DNA from: Globodera rostochiensis
Taxonomy: Eukaryota > Nematoda > Chromadorea > Rhabditida > Heteroderidae
Length of the DNA: 64,000 nucleotides
Assembly (NCBI GenBank): GCA_018350325.1
Contig: JAEVLN010000003.1
Location: forward strand, 2,589,214-2,653,213
Direction: 5' to 3'
A program made the translations under genes and the position numbers. Below, one piece after another: positions 26,918 through 41,452 of this stretch (position 1 is the stretch's first letter; each line of letters opens with the position of its first letter). A model generated the notes under the pieces. It was not told the origin of the DNA. It did no database searches and saw only the letters and a list, made by a program, of their open reading frames with translations.

Positions 26918-28660
26918 TTTATGGAATAAAAGCGATTATTTTTAATCACAAAACTAAATTTTGATGCGAAATTTAGAAATTAAACAGAAAAAACGCGCAA
27001 AACAAAGCGTTAGAGCTTAACGAAGATGAGAAGGATTCCTCGCAACAATTACATCGACCTTGTTCTAAAGGAAATATTGCCTTTGACGAAGACGATGTGC
27101 CAAGAGGTTAACGAGTAAGAAGGGTAGACACAAAAGAATGAAGGAAATAGTTTTGAAAGTGAAGAGACTTTTGAAAGAGAAAGAGAGAAAAATGAGTGAT
27201 AAGATGGGGTAGAGATATTGGGCAAAAATGGCAGCGTTGCCCGCTGTGGCGCGCGCGTCGCTGACGCGTACGCCACTCGCTGCTCATTTGCAACGGGTGC
27301 GCACTGCGCAGCGCTGTTCAATTGGCGTACCGGACCCGAGATTTTCGAAAAATGTTTGAATTCGGGACCGGTGTTCGACATAGGTTGAACTAATGTCAGA
27401 TTCGGGACTCTACGCCCCCCCCCCCGAATACTCAGAAACACCTTTTAATCGGGGGGGGGGGGGGAACCCTACTATTACTAAATGGTTTAAAATACATTTT
27501 TTTATTAAGATTTTTTAAATAAATAAGAAAAATGTTTAACAGCAAAATAATTTTATTTAAAAGTAACAAAGTTCGAAGTGAAAACAAGTGCGAAAAAAAG
27601 AAATGAACGGAATGGAAGAAAGAGAGGAAAGGAGTGGGGGGGGGGAAGAATGAGTGGAGGGCAGGAAAGGATGAGAGGAAGAGAGTGGCGGCACGAGAGG
27701 CTAAAAGGAAAGGAAAGAAAGGAGGAAGGAACCGAAAGGATGAACGGAAGAGAGGGAAGGAAGAAAGGAACGGAGGGGTGGGGGAACGGAAGAATGAATT
27801 GGATAGGAAAGGAAAGGAGGGGGGGGGGCAGCATGCGCCGAAGGCAGGGGGTAAATACCAAAAGGGAGAAAAGTGCCAAAAGGGAAAAGTTCAAAGGAAA
27901 AGTGCCAAAAGGGAAAATAGCAAAACTGAAATCCCAAAATTTTAAAATGCTAAAAGGGAGAAATGCCAGCTAGAAAAAATATGATCGTAGACGATGTCAT
28001 ATGTATAATAAATTTAATGATTTATTTGTGATCAGTAAACCCGATTTTATGTTTAATTAGACATAAAAAACTTTATTAAACAAATTAGTGCACTAAAAAA
28101 TTGACCCGAGTTTGCTTTACACTCCGGATAATTTTTTCTGTTCTGTTCGACACTCGGTCTGTATTTGTCACTTTTCGACATTGGGCTTTTCGACTATCCG
28201 ATACTTGGATCGGAAGCGGAGATACAGACACCCCTAAAATTTTACAGGCCTAGGTTGACCCGCCTGCCCCTGATCAAAACATATCCTCGCCATCGTTCCA
28301 CAATGATTTTGTGTAATCTTCTTGCATTATCTTTCTGAACTCAACTGATTTCCCTCTTTTTTTATTGCATTTCGATGCAATTGAATGGAATAGAATTTTG
28401 GATGAATGAATCAACCACCCTCTTTTTGCCGGCAGCATCAACACGGACACCACCACCAACCACTTCATACACAGCGCACAATCAGAAGGGGGGGGGGGGT
28501 AAAAGCGTTGGGGGGGGGGGTGACGGAATGGTCGCCCCCATCGCCTCGTTCTCCGAGCCGTTCTGCATTTAAGCATCAATAATTGGAGCTGAACACATCA
28601 TTCAGTTTTCCATAAAATCGCTAAAAATATTCCTGCTTAATTCCTGCTTTTGGCATAATC
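26918..28660. other. Intergenic region upstream of NDUFS8, no supported gene
   Basis: Contains a MITE fragment (about 27340-27478), a purine-rich stretch at 27600-27960 with repeated AAAAGGGAAAA, and short G runs at 28490 and 28512. Open frames here reflect the purine bias. Confidence 0.45.
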
Positions 28661-28739
28661 CGGATCCTGATAGTGAGTATGGGGGATGCTCCTCTAATGA
28701 GAGGGGGGGGGGCTCACGGGGGTCGGCGCAGAAGGAAGC

Positions 28740-29808
28740 TCAGAGGTGCGCGGAAGCGGAAGCACAGAGTCGCGCGGAAGCGGAAGCACAGAGGCGCGCG
28801 GAAGTGGAAGCGCAGAGGCGCGCGGAAGTGGAAGCGCAGAGGCGATCGGAGGCGGCTCTGAGGCCCACGGAAGTGGAAGCACAGAGGCGCGCGGAAGTGG
28901 AAGCACAGAGGCGCGCGGAAGTGGAAGCGCAGAGGCGCGCGGAAGTGGAAGCACAGAGGCGCGCGGAAGTGGAAGCGCAGAGGCGCGCGGAAGTGGAAGC
29001 GCAGAGGCGCGCGGAAGTGGAAGCACAGAGGCGCGCGGAAGTGGAAGCGCAGAGGCGCGCGGAAGTGGAAGCGCAGAGGCGCGCGGAAGTGGAAGCACAG
29101 AGGCGCGCGGAAGTGGAAGCGCAGAGGCGCGCGGAAGTGGAAGCACAGAGGCGCGCGGAAGTGGAAGCGCAGAGGCGCGCGGAAGTGGAAGCGCAGAGGC
29201 GCGCGGAAGTGGAAGCGCAGAGACGCGCGGAAGTGGAAGCACAGAGGCGCGCGGAAGTGGAAGCGCAGAGGCGCGCGGAAGTGGAAGCGCAGAGACGCGC
29301 GGAAGTGGAAGCGCAGAGACGCGCGGAAGTGGAAGCGCAGAGGCGCGCGGAAGTGGAAGCGCAGAGGCGCGCGGAAGTGGAAGCGCAGAGGCGCGCGGAA
29401 GTGGAAGCGCAGAGGCGCGCGGAAGTGGAAGCGCAGAGGCGCGCGGAAGTGGAAGCGCAGAGGCGCGCGGAAGTGGAAGCGCAGAGGCGCGCGGAAGTGG
29501 AAGCGCAGAGGCGCGCGGAAGTGGAAGCGCAGAGACGCGCGGAAGTGGAAGCGCAGAGGCGCGCGGAAGTGGAAGCGCAGAGGCGCGCGGAAGTGGAAGC
29601 GCAGAGGCGCGCGGAAGTGGAAGCGCAGAGGCGCGCGGAAGTGGAAGCGCAGAGGCGCGCGGAAGTGGAAGCGCAGAGGCGCGCGGAAGTGGAAGCGCAG
29701 AGACGCGCGGAAGTGGAAGCGCAGAGGCGCGCGGAAGTGGAAGCGCAGAGGCGCGCGGAAGTGGAAGCGCAGAGACGCGCGGAAGTGGAAGCGCAGAGAC
29801 GCGCTTTT
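28740..29808. repeat. 24-bp minisatellite, about 44 copies
   Basis: Near-perfect tandem array of the unit GAGGCGCGCGGAAGTGGAAG plus CGCA. Variation is almost confined to two G/A positions and, in the first units, a C/T. Because 24 is a multiple of three, several frames on both strands stay open for over 1 kb, so openness alone says nothing about coding. Confidence 0.95.
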
Positions 29809-29969
29809 GAAAAAGTGGGTTGATGACCGCTACACGAGATCCGGAGGACACCACTAAGCTCGGAAAAATAGGTCAAAAGTTTTAAAAATGTTTGAACCGG
29901 TTAGAAATGATCCATATTTACCGATTTTTTCAGCGACAAGCACGAGAAGAAGCCGCCGAAGTGGAATGA
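28804..29969 (+). CDS. Possible coiled-coil repeat protein encoded by the 24-bp array
   Basis: In this frame each unit encodes the octapeptide RAEVEAQR, an Ala/Glu/Arg/Gln-rich alpha-helical repeat, about 42 times. Both common G/A variants are synonymous here (Ala GCG/GCA and Arg AGG/AGA), whereas they change residues in the other plus frames. The array ends RRAFEK at a GTGGGT donor (29815). The next acceptor (TTTTTTCAG, exon from 29934) continues in phase as [11 protein letters not shown] and then stops at 29967-29969, keeping the same composition. Upstream the frame remains open to before 28700, but no start or 5' exon was identified. The alternative is a non-coding minisatellite: the complementary minus-strand frame (LCASTSAR) also tolerates the variants. 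No family is recognised. Confidence 0.35.
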
Positions 29970-30937
29970 ACACCGCTGACAATGAGCGCATGAAGACGGA
30001 TGCTGCGGTGATGCCGGAGGATGGTAAATGATCAAGAGGAGGGGGGGAGGGCAAAATGATATCTTTTATAAAAATGTAGTAATTATGTGATCGATGAAAT
30101 CGCATTTCCATTTAGTGATTATCCTTTTCACTTTATCCAATCAAAAGCATGCATGCCCAGTGAGTCTCGATTCTTATCCTCTTCCAGACTTTTTGATATG
30201 ATATTGAATCTGTTGAACTTTGGCATCATTTTCAAAACCAACTACTACTCAAATTGTTTTTTTACACCGTTACATATTGATATACTTATTGTTGTTAATT
30301 AATAATCATTAGCGAATAAAAGGACGACGTCTAAAATAACATGTAATAGAAAAATAACTTTTTACTACTGTAATTAAAAGCCTCTTAGCCCAGAGTTTGG
30401 TTTTGTGCTTGAATGACAAGTCCAGTACTTGAACATCGACCAACGTACTTACAAATTTAAACTGTACTTATTTCAAGAATGTACTTGAAAATACCACGAA
30501 CTGCTTTAACTCCCTTTGACTTTCTTGACATGCTGTCTGTGTCCAAACAATGCAACACCGGAAAATCAGGGCGGTGTCAAAATTCCGATTCCCGACGCTT
30601 TTTCCTTTGATTTTCAAGAAAATTAGCAATTTTTCAAAAATATTTAGAGAGCCGGGGATCCGGTTTTTTGGTCCCGCCGGGACCCAAAAAAACCAGTGAA
30701 TGTGCGCAAAACGGGACGGATTTCCCATTCCGGGAATTTATTACGCTTATGGAAAGAATGTCTGTCGGTAGAGCGTCAAAAATTTTTCAGCTTAAGCAGC
30801 AAATTTATCGGAATCCAAAAATATTAGAAAGGAAAAATGGAACAAAATATGAAAATAGCTGAAATTAAAATTTGTAAATAAAAAAACACAAATTGCTAGC
30901 GATTGGACGTGCCGTGCCGCCCGTCCATTTTATTTAT
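29970..30937. other. AT-rich spacer without a supported gene
   Basis: Plain AT-rich sequence with a short GGGATCC/GGTCCC-rich block at about 30650-30680. Nothing coding was recognised. Confidence 0.45.
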
Positions 30938-33900
30938 TTAATCGTCTCCACCGGCTGAAAGCATTGCCAAATTCTCCTTGGATTTGTACAGGCGATGGCC
31001 TTTATTGACCGCGTGAAATTGAAAGTGCTAAAAGTTGTGCCCAATTTATAATTAAATTGGTGAAAAAACATCTCAAAAAACAACAAAAAAGAATTACTAA
31101 TTCTTTTTACCTCGGTGTCCGTATGGACGTCGTCCTTCTTCAACGACTGGACGAGTTCACCAGCTGGACATGGCCTCACCTTGTTTTGGAAGTCCTGGAC
31201 AAATAAATGAATTCAATTAAAATGAATGGAATTACCCTCCGGGCTCAAAAACGAAACAAAATCCGGTTGGGAAATCCCCCCCCCCCCTGACTTTAAAAAA
31301 ATTTCCATTTTTCACTGACCGCGCGATATCCGGTGCTCATGTCCAGGTCGCCATGCAATCGGAGGGCTGTCGACGGCCGAATTTGCTGGGGTCGTTCAAT
31401 GTGAGTGAACGATTCGGGGGACACTTGGAAATGGTCGGAGTACATCGTGTTCGAGTCGAACATGGCTTAATTTATGACAGAATTTTGTGCCGGAAAAATA
31501 CGGTGCCGACGAACGGACGAACCTCCCGGCGTCGAGATGCTCAGTTGGGAACCGTGCGGAACAACTGGCACAGCCCTCTCAGACACCTCCTTCGGTCCGA
31601 ACTGCTCGCGACTGTGGGTGTGGCCGCCGTACTCGCGTGCCCACTGCTCCCGGTCCAACCCGTTGTTCTGCAACAAATTCGACTCGCTGTTGGCGTGTCT
31701 ACTCCGCTCCGTTGAGCTCCAATTCTCGCCAACATCCGCCGCTTTCTTCGCCACAAAATCCTCTCGTGACACGGTCGTGTAGTCCGCCTGTTGGCCTTGG
31801 TCCAGACGGAATTGGGCGGTCGGACGATGTCGCTGGGAGGGCTCCGCCCGCTTCTCCCCAAACTCCGCTCGGCTCACTGTGCTCGTCTCCGTCCGTGCGC
31901 CGTCATCCGGCACCAAAATGCGCGACTCGGGCGGCACTCGGCGCTCGTACCGGTCGCCCCTCTGCTGATGCACAAAGTCCGTCCTGTTCACCGTGCCCAT
32001 CTCCCCCACGGCGCCTTCACGCTGAAAGCACCAATTTTGTGCACACCCTGATCAGTGATCATTCGACAGTAGTGCTGCACGAGAGTCTCGGTGTCGAGTC
32101 TCGAGTATCGGGGAATTTTGGGTCTTGTGCAGCACTACTTGACAGCACTGTTGCTGCTCCCCAATCGACCAACCGTGAACAAATCCGAATCGATCGGCTT
32201 TTTCGTTTCCGCCCTCTCGGCCCGCTTTGGCCCGAACTCGGCTCTTTGATTGGTTTCGCGTGCAAATGGCCCGTGCCCCTTCAGAATGTCGGACTCTGTC
32301 GGCCGCGTTGGCTGTGCCCGTTCGGCCAGCACATGCGAATAGTCGTCCCGATTGACGCTCGAGCGCGCAATCGGTCCCTCGCGCTTAAATAAATTCATGA
32401 GGTGCCTCCAATTACATTACTAATTGAACAATTAGGTAGTTTAATTGATTGGCCACCTTCCAAAGGTCGGACTCTCCGTGTCTTTTCGCCTCGTGTCGAT
32501 CGCCCCTCTTCCCTTCGATGGAGTACGCCTCGTTGTTCACGCTTTTGCCCTCCATCGCTCCTTCCGACTAAAAATATGCCACCATCAGATCACACTGGGG
32601 CTGTTTAGTCTCAACATTAGGTCTCGATCACTACCGATCAGTCTGTCCCCTCGCTGGTCACAACAACCAGTCGGTTCAATTTCCCATATAGTCGTCAACC
32701 ATCCCCCAATCCGACCAGTGATTCTCATTTTGCTTATCCCCCACCCCACCCCAGTCACTGTCTCTGATCAGCATCAATCAATCGACCGATCAATTCATCA
32801 AACCTTCCAAACTTCCGATGCTTCGTGTGGTTTTGCATCGAATCGTTCCCCCTTCTTTGGCTGATAATCGATGGATTTGCTCGTCTCCGACACAAACGTC
32901 CCATCTCCACGCCACAGATCGGCGCCTTCTTCCACCGGCACCTTTTGTTCCGGGCGTTCCGTCCGCTCGCGTGGAACAAATTCTGTACGATGAACACTGG
33001 TGACGTGGACGGGCACGTTCGAGTCGTTATCGTGCTGAAAGGCATCAACAGAATATACTAATTAATTCACCATGTCGTCCGTCACTGACATGGAACAACG
33101 GCGCCGTCGCTTCCCGTCCCCTGCCCCAGTGGATCTCGTGCCGTTCACCTTTCTTCCCCTCAATGGCATAATCCTTCCGGTTCACCGTCCCTTCCGCACC
33201 GATTGCTCCCTCCCGGCGCCACAGTTCTGCCGTCCCCGGTTTCTTCGCCGGGAATCGGTCGCCCTGGCCTTTGTGGCCAAACTCCGTTCGGGCCACACTC
33301 TCCGCCGCCAACTTTCCCTCCCCGCGCAGAATATGCGACTCCGTCGGTCGTTTGGCCTCCGCCCGCTCTCCACCGATGCCTTTGAACACGGTTCGGTTCA
33401 CTGTGTCCATTTCAGCACGTCCCTCTTTCTGCAATAGGCAAAAATGAAGTTCAAGCAGTTCGGCAGAACAACAAATCATTGAATTTTGTTCCTCGTATAC
33501 CATGCCATTCATTTGTTGCGTCTCCTCTCACCTTCCAAATGTCCGACTCCGTCCGCTTCTTCACTTCTGCCCTCTCGGCCCGCTTCGGCCCGAACTCGGC
33601 TCTTTGATTGGTTTCCCGTGCAAATGGCCCGTGCCCTTTCAGAATGTCGGACTCTGTCGGTTTTGTCGGCGCGTATCTGTCGCCGCGTCCCGTCCTACCG
33701 TACTCCGCCGCGTTCACTCCGCGCCCATCAAACGGTGTGCCATCGCTCTGCCAAATGCCGAACAAAAATTGCATCAAATTCATTCATTTTTTGCTTATCA
33801 AAACCTTCCAAATTTCTGAACTCTCGTGCGGCTTCGCCTCGAACCGTTCGCCACGCCCCTCCAGTCCGTATTCGCCTCTGTTCACCGACCGTCCTTCCAG

Positions 33901-35645
33901 CGGCTCTTCACTCTGAAAAAGGTTTTTTGAGTCCACTCACTTCTTCTGCTGGTTGGCACATGGAATTTGTTCGTCCTCCCCGACCTTCGGGGCTTGGGGC
34001 CCGGGGGCGGGGGAGGACAAATGCTACTGAAGAACACCCCGGGGGGACGAACCCTTTACTGGAGAACACCCCGGGGGTTCAAACTTTCTATGGAGAACAC
34101 CCCGGGGAGACAAACCCTACTGGAGGAACACCCCGGGAGGACGAACCCTCTACTGAGAACACCTCGGGGGGGGGGGGCAAACCCTCTACTGGAGAACACC
34201 CGAGGACAAACTCTACTGGAAGAACACCTTGAACATGTCCGAGTCGATCGGTCGTCTCGCTTCCGCCCGTTCGCCCCTTTTTGGCCCATAGTCCCTTAGG
34301 TTGCTGGTCTCGCGCTGAAATTCGCCGCTTCCGTTCACCAAAGGCCCATTCTCCCGGGGCCGAAATGGCTCCGCTCTTTCCGCCTGCTTTTTGGCCGCAA
34401 ATTCCGTCTGACTCACCGTTTTGCCATCAAATTGCCCATCTCTCTGAAGCGATCCGTCCAATGAAACAAAACGAAATTCCTTAAACAAAACCTTCCATAA
34501 GTCCGACGTCTTTGGCCGAACGTTTTGAGTTCTCGCAGCCACTTTTTGGCCAAACTCTGTCTGATGAATTGTACTGGTTGGAGAGGTTGGCAGCACCCCC
34601 GTCCCAAACAGCGCTTCCCGTCCACCATTTTCCGTTGCTCGGTTTGGTCTCCGAGATCCTCGAGCTGTTCAAGTATGCTTCATCAGTGAGAATCGCCGGG
34701 AAATTCCTTTCCCAACAAAACTGCCATAACCCATCCAATTAGGGATGAGCTCCCGACCTTTCGGGGACCAGAATCTCGGGGGGTTCGGGGCCACCCTAAT
34801 TTAAATCTTTGGCGTGTTGCTTACCGGCGGCAGCACCGTTGCCCTGGAGCGCTCTCTCACTTTCCTCTCTGTACGTGCTTCGCATCCCGCCCGTCGTCTC
34901 TGCTGCGGTGGTTCCTCCGAGATCAATCTGCCCTCAGGGAAAGGCCAAGTCTTTTCAATTTGCCTCTGGCATAATTGCCTTTTGCCTCTCACCTGCGACT
35001 GGTGTGCCCGCCTTCTCAGCGCTGCTGAAGTGACAAAAGTGGTGCTTCGGGCATTGGGCGGCACGGACGGAGAAAGTGCCGCCTCGCGTTGAGTGAAGGG
35101 CTGTGAAGGGATTTTGTGCTTGCAGAGAATGAGGAAATTGAGAGAAGCAACAGGCTTAAGGCTTAATTAGGGGGGGGGGGTAAAGCTGTCGAGGCAATTG
35201 TGTGCCGGTGCCCTTCTCTCTTTCGTGCACCTTTAGACGGATGCCTTGCACCTTAGGAGTCCGGGACTGAACCGAAAACCCCAAACATGGCAATTAAAAC
35301 TGCCCAAGGTCCGATTATTTGCTGCTTCCAGTGCCTGTGCCCTCCTCACCCCCTGTGGCAGACTGATCTCGTCCTTTGGCCGTGCCGGTGCTGCTCTGTC
35401 CGCAGAGCTTCCCAATGTTGCGAACTCCTTAAATTTGTTTGGCTATCATTTCCTATCTTCGTCCAGTCCAATCGTTCCCCCCCTCCCCTCACCTTTCTGT
35501 AGAAATGGCCTTCCCCAGTGCCCTCAGTGTTCGCGATCACCGCTTGCTGACGCTGTTGTTGGTGGTGCGATGCCCCGCCAAATGGACATTGGTGACGGCT
35601 GAATGTTTCGGAACGGGTGGAAGAACACTTCGAACATGCGGCCAA
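30938..35645 (-). CDS. Tandem-repeat protein of about 40-residue units (possibly SAXO/MAP6-like)
   Basis: At least 13 exons, many holding one or two copies of a repeat with pattern R-x-[DE]-[YF]-G-x-K-x-x-[DE]-R-x-[DE]-x-[KR]-[KR]-P-x-[ED]-S-[DE]-[IL]-W-K-x-x-G. Exons read (high to low): 35640?-35493, 35427-35350, 34927-34825, 34664-34492, 34443-34228, 33912-33805, 33747-33532, 33428-33090, 33034-32804, 32567-32458, 32383-32174, 32021-31523, 31465-31320, 31194-31111, about 31032-30938, with a TAA stop. Clear examples are NQRAEFGPKRAERAEVKKR and SVNRGEYGLEGRGERFEAKP. The C-terminus reads LHGDLDMSTGYRA and HRLYKSKENLAML. The first exons include ARPKDEISLPQG. Regularly spaced K/R-P-x-[DE] units and aromatic-acidic motifs recall the Mn-type repeats of SAXO/STOP microtubule-stabilising proteins, but that link is weak. 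The 5' end is unresolved. No signal peptide or membrane segment is seen. Confidence 0.65.
32070..32137. mobile_element. Very short (68-bp) TIR element in an intron
   Basis: TAGTGCTGCACGAGA at the left and its near-complement TCTTGTGCAGCACTA at the right enclose TCTCGGTGTCGAG-type sequence. The flanks TTCGACAG and CTTGACAG agree at six of eight positions, so an aged 8-bp duplication is likely. It lies in an intron of the repeat-protein gene. Confidence 0.65.
34015..34225. repeat. Minisatellite in an intron, GGAGAACACCCCGGGG units
   Basis: Six imperfect units of about 33-36 bp, each with ACTGGAGAACACCCCGGGG or a close variant followed by ACGAACCCT. They fill most of the intron between exons 34443-34228 and 33912-33805 of the repeat-protein gene. 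Confidence 0.8.
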
Positions 35646-37652
35646 TTTGGTAAACGCTTACCCGCAAGTGCAAATTTCGCAAATGCACTGAGGCCCATGA
35701 ACCATCGGAAGAAATTGCTCGGATGAATGAAGAATTGAAGGAAAAGAATAGGAAGAATTTGGCAGGAAAGTCAAGAATTGGGGGGTCACTGAAGGGACCA
35801 AATTGGGGAAGAAGCATTGAACGCTTTTGCTAAGTAAAGTTAAGGGGCGACACAAATGGCCAAAGTGCCAATTTGAGGGAGTAAAGCGCCGGAGGGGGCA
35901 ATCGAAGGAGTCAGGGGGGGGGAGGAGGGTACCCCGAGAAAGACGTTCATCCGAGGCCACCCAAGGGGGGGGGGCGAGGAGGGCACTCGACTTCATTCAT
36001 CCGGCGCTGCCGGGCACACTCTGCCGCCACCGCCATGTCCACTCGACTTCTTCTCAACTCAGTGCCAAGCTCTAATTTTGTGCTGGCGCGCAAAACTTGG
36101 CCAATTGTGTGGGCCCACACCACCCGAGGCTGAAAATCGGAGAGGGAAAGGACGGCACAAAGGAAAGGCACTCCCCCCCTTCCCCCCGGGGACAAATTCC
36201 CTTCCCACTTTTTATATGTACTTCTTGTCGTGTCCCCCCCCCCCCCCCGCCGACTTCTCATGGAATGAGAATTGGTGAGACTCCTCACAAAATCCCTCGC
36301 GGCGAATGAGCGAATGACTTGGCCAACGATGGGTTGTGGCCATATTTGTATAGATGGAGAAGAGAGCGGCGAGAGAAAACGATGAGGGGAGAGAAAATTG
36401 GCGCCGTTGGCATCGCCCGCAGCCGTCCATTGGGCGGCCAACCCTTTCACTTTCGTCTTTATGTCCATGCCCCCCCCCAATTATTATTATTTCTTTACGT
36501 GAAGCATTGAAGCAAAATAAAAAACGACAAAAAGCGGAGGAGGGGGATAAATGGGGGGGGGGGGGATAAACAAACATTCATTTCAACGCATTCATTCAGC
36601 CACCGTCCCCGCCACGCAAAATGTTGTCTCGACGATTCTCGATGAATGAATAATACACGCACACATTTCATTTAAGTATTTTTATTCCTGGCAACAGCAG
36701 GAGGAGGAAATGTGTTGTTGGGTCGGCTGGTTGCTTGTTGATGATGTAGGGCGGCACATATTTACAGAGAGAGAGAGAGGACACTTCACGTGGTGAGAAC
36801 AGCGAACAAGCAAAATGCGAATGAATTTGGGGATTGTTTGCGGGGGAAGGATGGTCTCCGAACTCCGAATGGAAGAGGAACACATGGAGGGGGGGGGGGG
36901 AGATAGGGACCCCGGGGGTGGGTGATCTCCGAACCCCGAATTAGGGACCCGGGAGGGGTGGTCTCCGAACCCCGAATTAGGGACCCGGGAGGGGTGGTCT
37001 CCGAATCCCGAATTAGGGACCCGGGAGGGGTGGTCTCCGAATCCCGAATTAGGGACCCGGGAGGGGTGGTCTCCGAATCCCGAATTAGGGACCCGGGAGG
37101 GGTGGTCTCCGAATCCCGAATAGAGGGGGGGGGATAGGGGCCCGGGGGAGGGGTGATCTCCGAATCCCGAATGGAAGGGGGATAAGGGAAAGGGTGGTCT
37201 CGAACGCTGATGGAGGGGGAGGGGGAGGGTGGTCTCCGAATCCCGAATGGAAGAGTAACACATGGAGGGGGAGGGGTGTCCTGGTGATGAGGAAAATGTT
37301 TCAAAATTGGGGGGGGGGGGAGGGAATCGATCGGGATGAGTCGGGAGGGAGGGACAAATTTGGGTGGGGCGCAAGGGGAACCGGCCCCGACACCGTCGCA
37401 GCGCCCACCCGCGTCCCCCTCAAGTTTATTACAGCAGCTGATGGGGGAAATTAAATGTTTTTGTTTCTGCAACAATTTCTGCCCATTTATTCTTTGAAAA
37501 ACAAAAAATTTTTTTATTTGCGCAATTTGTTGAGTTCAATTAAAACGATCGATCGGAGAAACGTCGGAAATTTCGAAATGAGAAAGAAAAAAGGCGGCGA
37601 AATACGAATTTTACAAAATAATCTCGCGCAACTCCGACAAATTGCCCGCCTA
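35646..37652. other. Spacer between the repeat-protein gene and the Rab gene
   Basis: Probably holds the promoter and 5' exon of the repeat-protein gene and the 3' region of the Rab gene. No gene is recognised. It contains a minisatellite (36905-37190) and G or C runs at 35970, 36236-36248 and 36555. Confidence 0.4.
36905..37190. repeat. 36-bp minisatellite
   Basis: About six head-to-tail copies of a 36-bp unit containing AGGGACCCGGGAGGGGTGGT and CTCCGAATCCCGAATT. Because 36 is a multiple of three, open frames (SEPRIRDPGGVV-type) appear on both strands; with no splice-linked exons I treat them as non-coding. Confidence 0.88.
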
Positions 37653-40215
<2,563 letters not shown>

Positions 40216-41452
40216 TTTTTATTTGTGTGTTTCTGAAAGAGTAAATATTTATTATATATTTAATGCCAAAAAGTGCACATGTGCCAATTACAGGAATTAA
40301 GAGTTGGCACAACACAAAAAAAACCCGGGGCATTAATACCAGGGAATAATGAATGGCCCCCCGGGAGACGGACGGATAATCCCCTCCCAGAGGGCATGAC
40401 AAAGTCAGCAAGCAGCACGCGTTTTGTGCGCTAATTGTCCAATCAGAAACAGAAATGGGATAGTTTGGGGGGGGGGGAGGGAAGCGGCGGCAGAAGCAAA
40501 AGGAATTGAGAAATGAAACGAAGAGGCGGCGGCGATAGGGGGGACAAAAGGGGCGGGGGAGGCAATCACTTCCCCCCCCCCCCCTCCCCCCGGGCGCTTC
40601 TCCACGCGCATTTAGGACACGCCCCTCTCAAAAAGCCCCCCTCCCCCCCAGGCAAAATCCCTTCGTTAGCTTTCCCTTTCTCTCACGGCGCACTTTTAAA
40701 ACGTCATTTTGATTCAGTCGGCGGCGGTGCTTCCGAGCCAAGCGCCAAAAACAACAAAAATCTGCGCCAGTGAATAGGGGGGGGGGGGGGGGGCCAAGCC
40801 GTGCAAATATTTCCATTTATTCGTTGTGGGACCAATTAAATAATTTGTTGGACAGATTTAAAACGTTCCCATCGGTGGGAATGGGCCAAATTTTGTCGGA
40901 CTTCAACAGTTAATTATTCAAAAGTACAACAATTAGCAAACAAATCAAGTGTCAAAAAATGAGGGGAGCGAGAGGAAAATGTTGAAATTTTGTTAAATAA
41001 TTTAGAAAAAGGCCTAAACCTTTTAAATGCTCATTTTAAATGTTTTTTGGGATAAGCTTTAAAAAATTTATTGCGGAAAAAAATAGATTTTAGCCAATTT
41101 GACAATGTAACTTTTAGGGACAAGTCCTAACAACACCCATTTTTTGTTAGATGACATCTTTAAAAATCCGAGCTCTCAAATCACACTAATATTGCCAGGT
41201 TCTGTTGAGTTTGAACACTATTTCATCAGCTAGAGTTTTTTGAGCTTCTCACTTCATTAGTGCGCAAAAAAAGTTTTTTTTTTTAAAAAAATGAAATGCC
41301 TTCATTAAGCTGTACAAATTTTGAGGAGATAATAAAAATATATAAAAGTTTATTTTATCGACTGTTTTAAACGAAACAATCAATGATATTAATAGTTCCC
41401 GTTTAATTGTTTTTACATTTGTTTAAAAAAACTCAAATAAATGGCAAAAAGA
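40216..41452. other. Spacer between Rab and Josephin genes
   Basis: Upstream of the Rab gene there is a G run (40467), a C run (40572) and a longer G run (40777-40792), then AT-rich sequence that should include the 3' region of the Josephin gene. No coding exon was found. Confidence 0.45.

Noticed and set aside
28740..29876. Minus-strand open frames (LCASTSAR and RASALPLP repeats) of about 380 codons
   Set aside because: They are by-products of a 24-bp unit being a multiple of three. The RASALPLP frame is changed by the common variants, and neither connects to plausible flanking exons.
34741..34800. Possible TIR element (TAGGGATGAG ... CACCCTAA) in the repeat-protein gene
   Set aside because: The ends pair poorly and no 8-bp target duplication is present; a similar CCCTAATTTAAAT end at 54050 was likewise unsupported.
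36922..37475. SEPRIRDPGGVV and PPGSLIRDSETT repeat frames
   Set aside because: They are open only because the minisatellite unit is 36 bp. No start, splice sites or composition support a protein.
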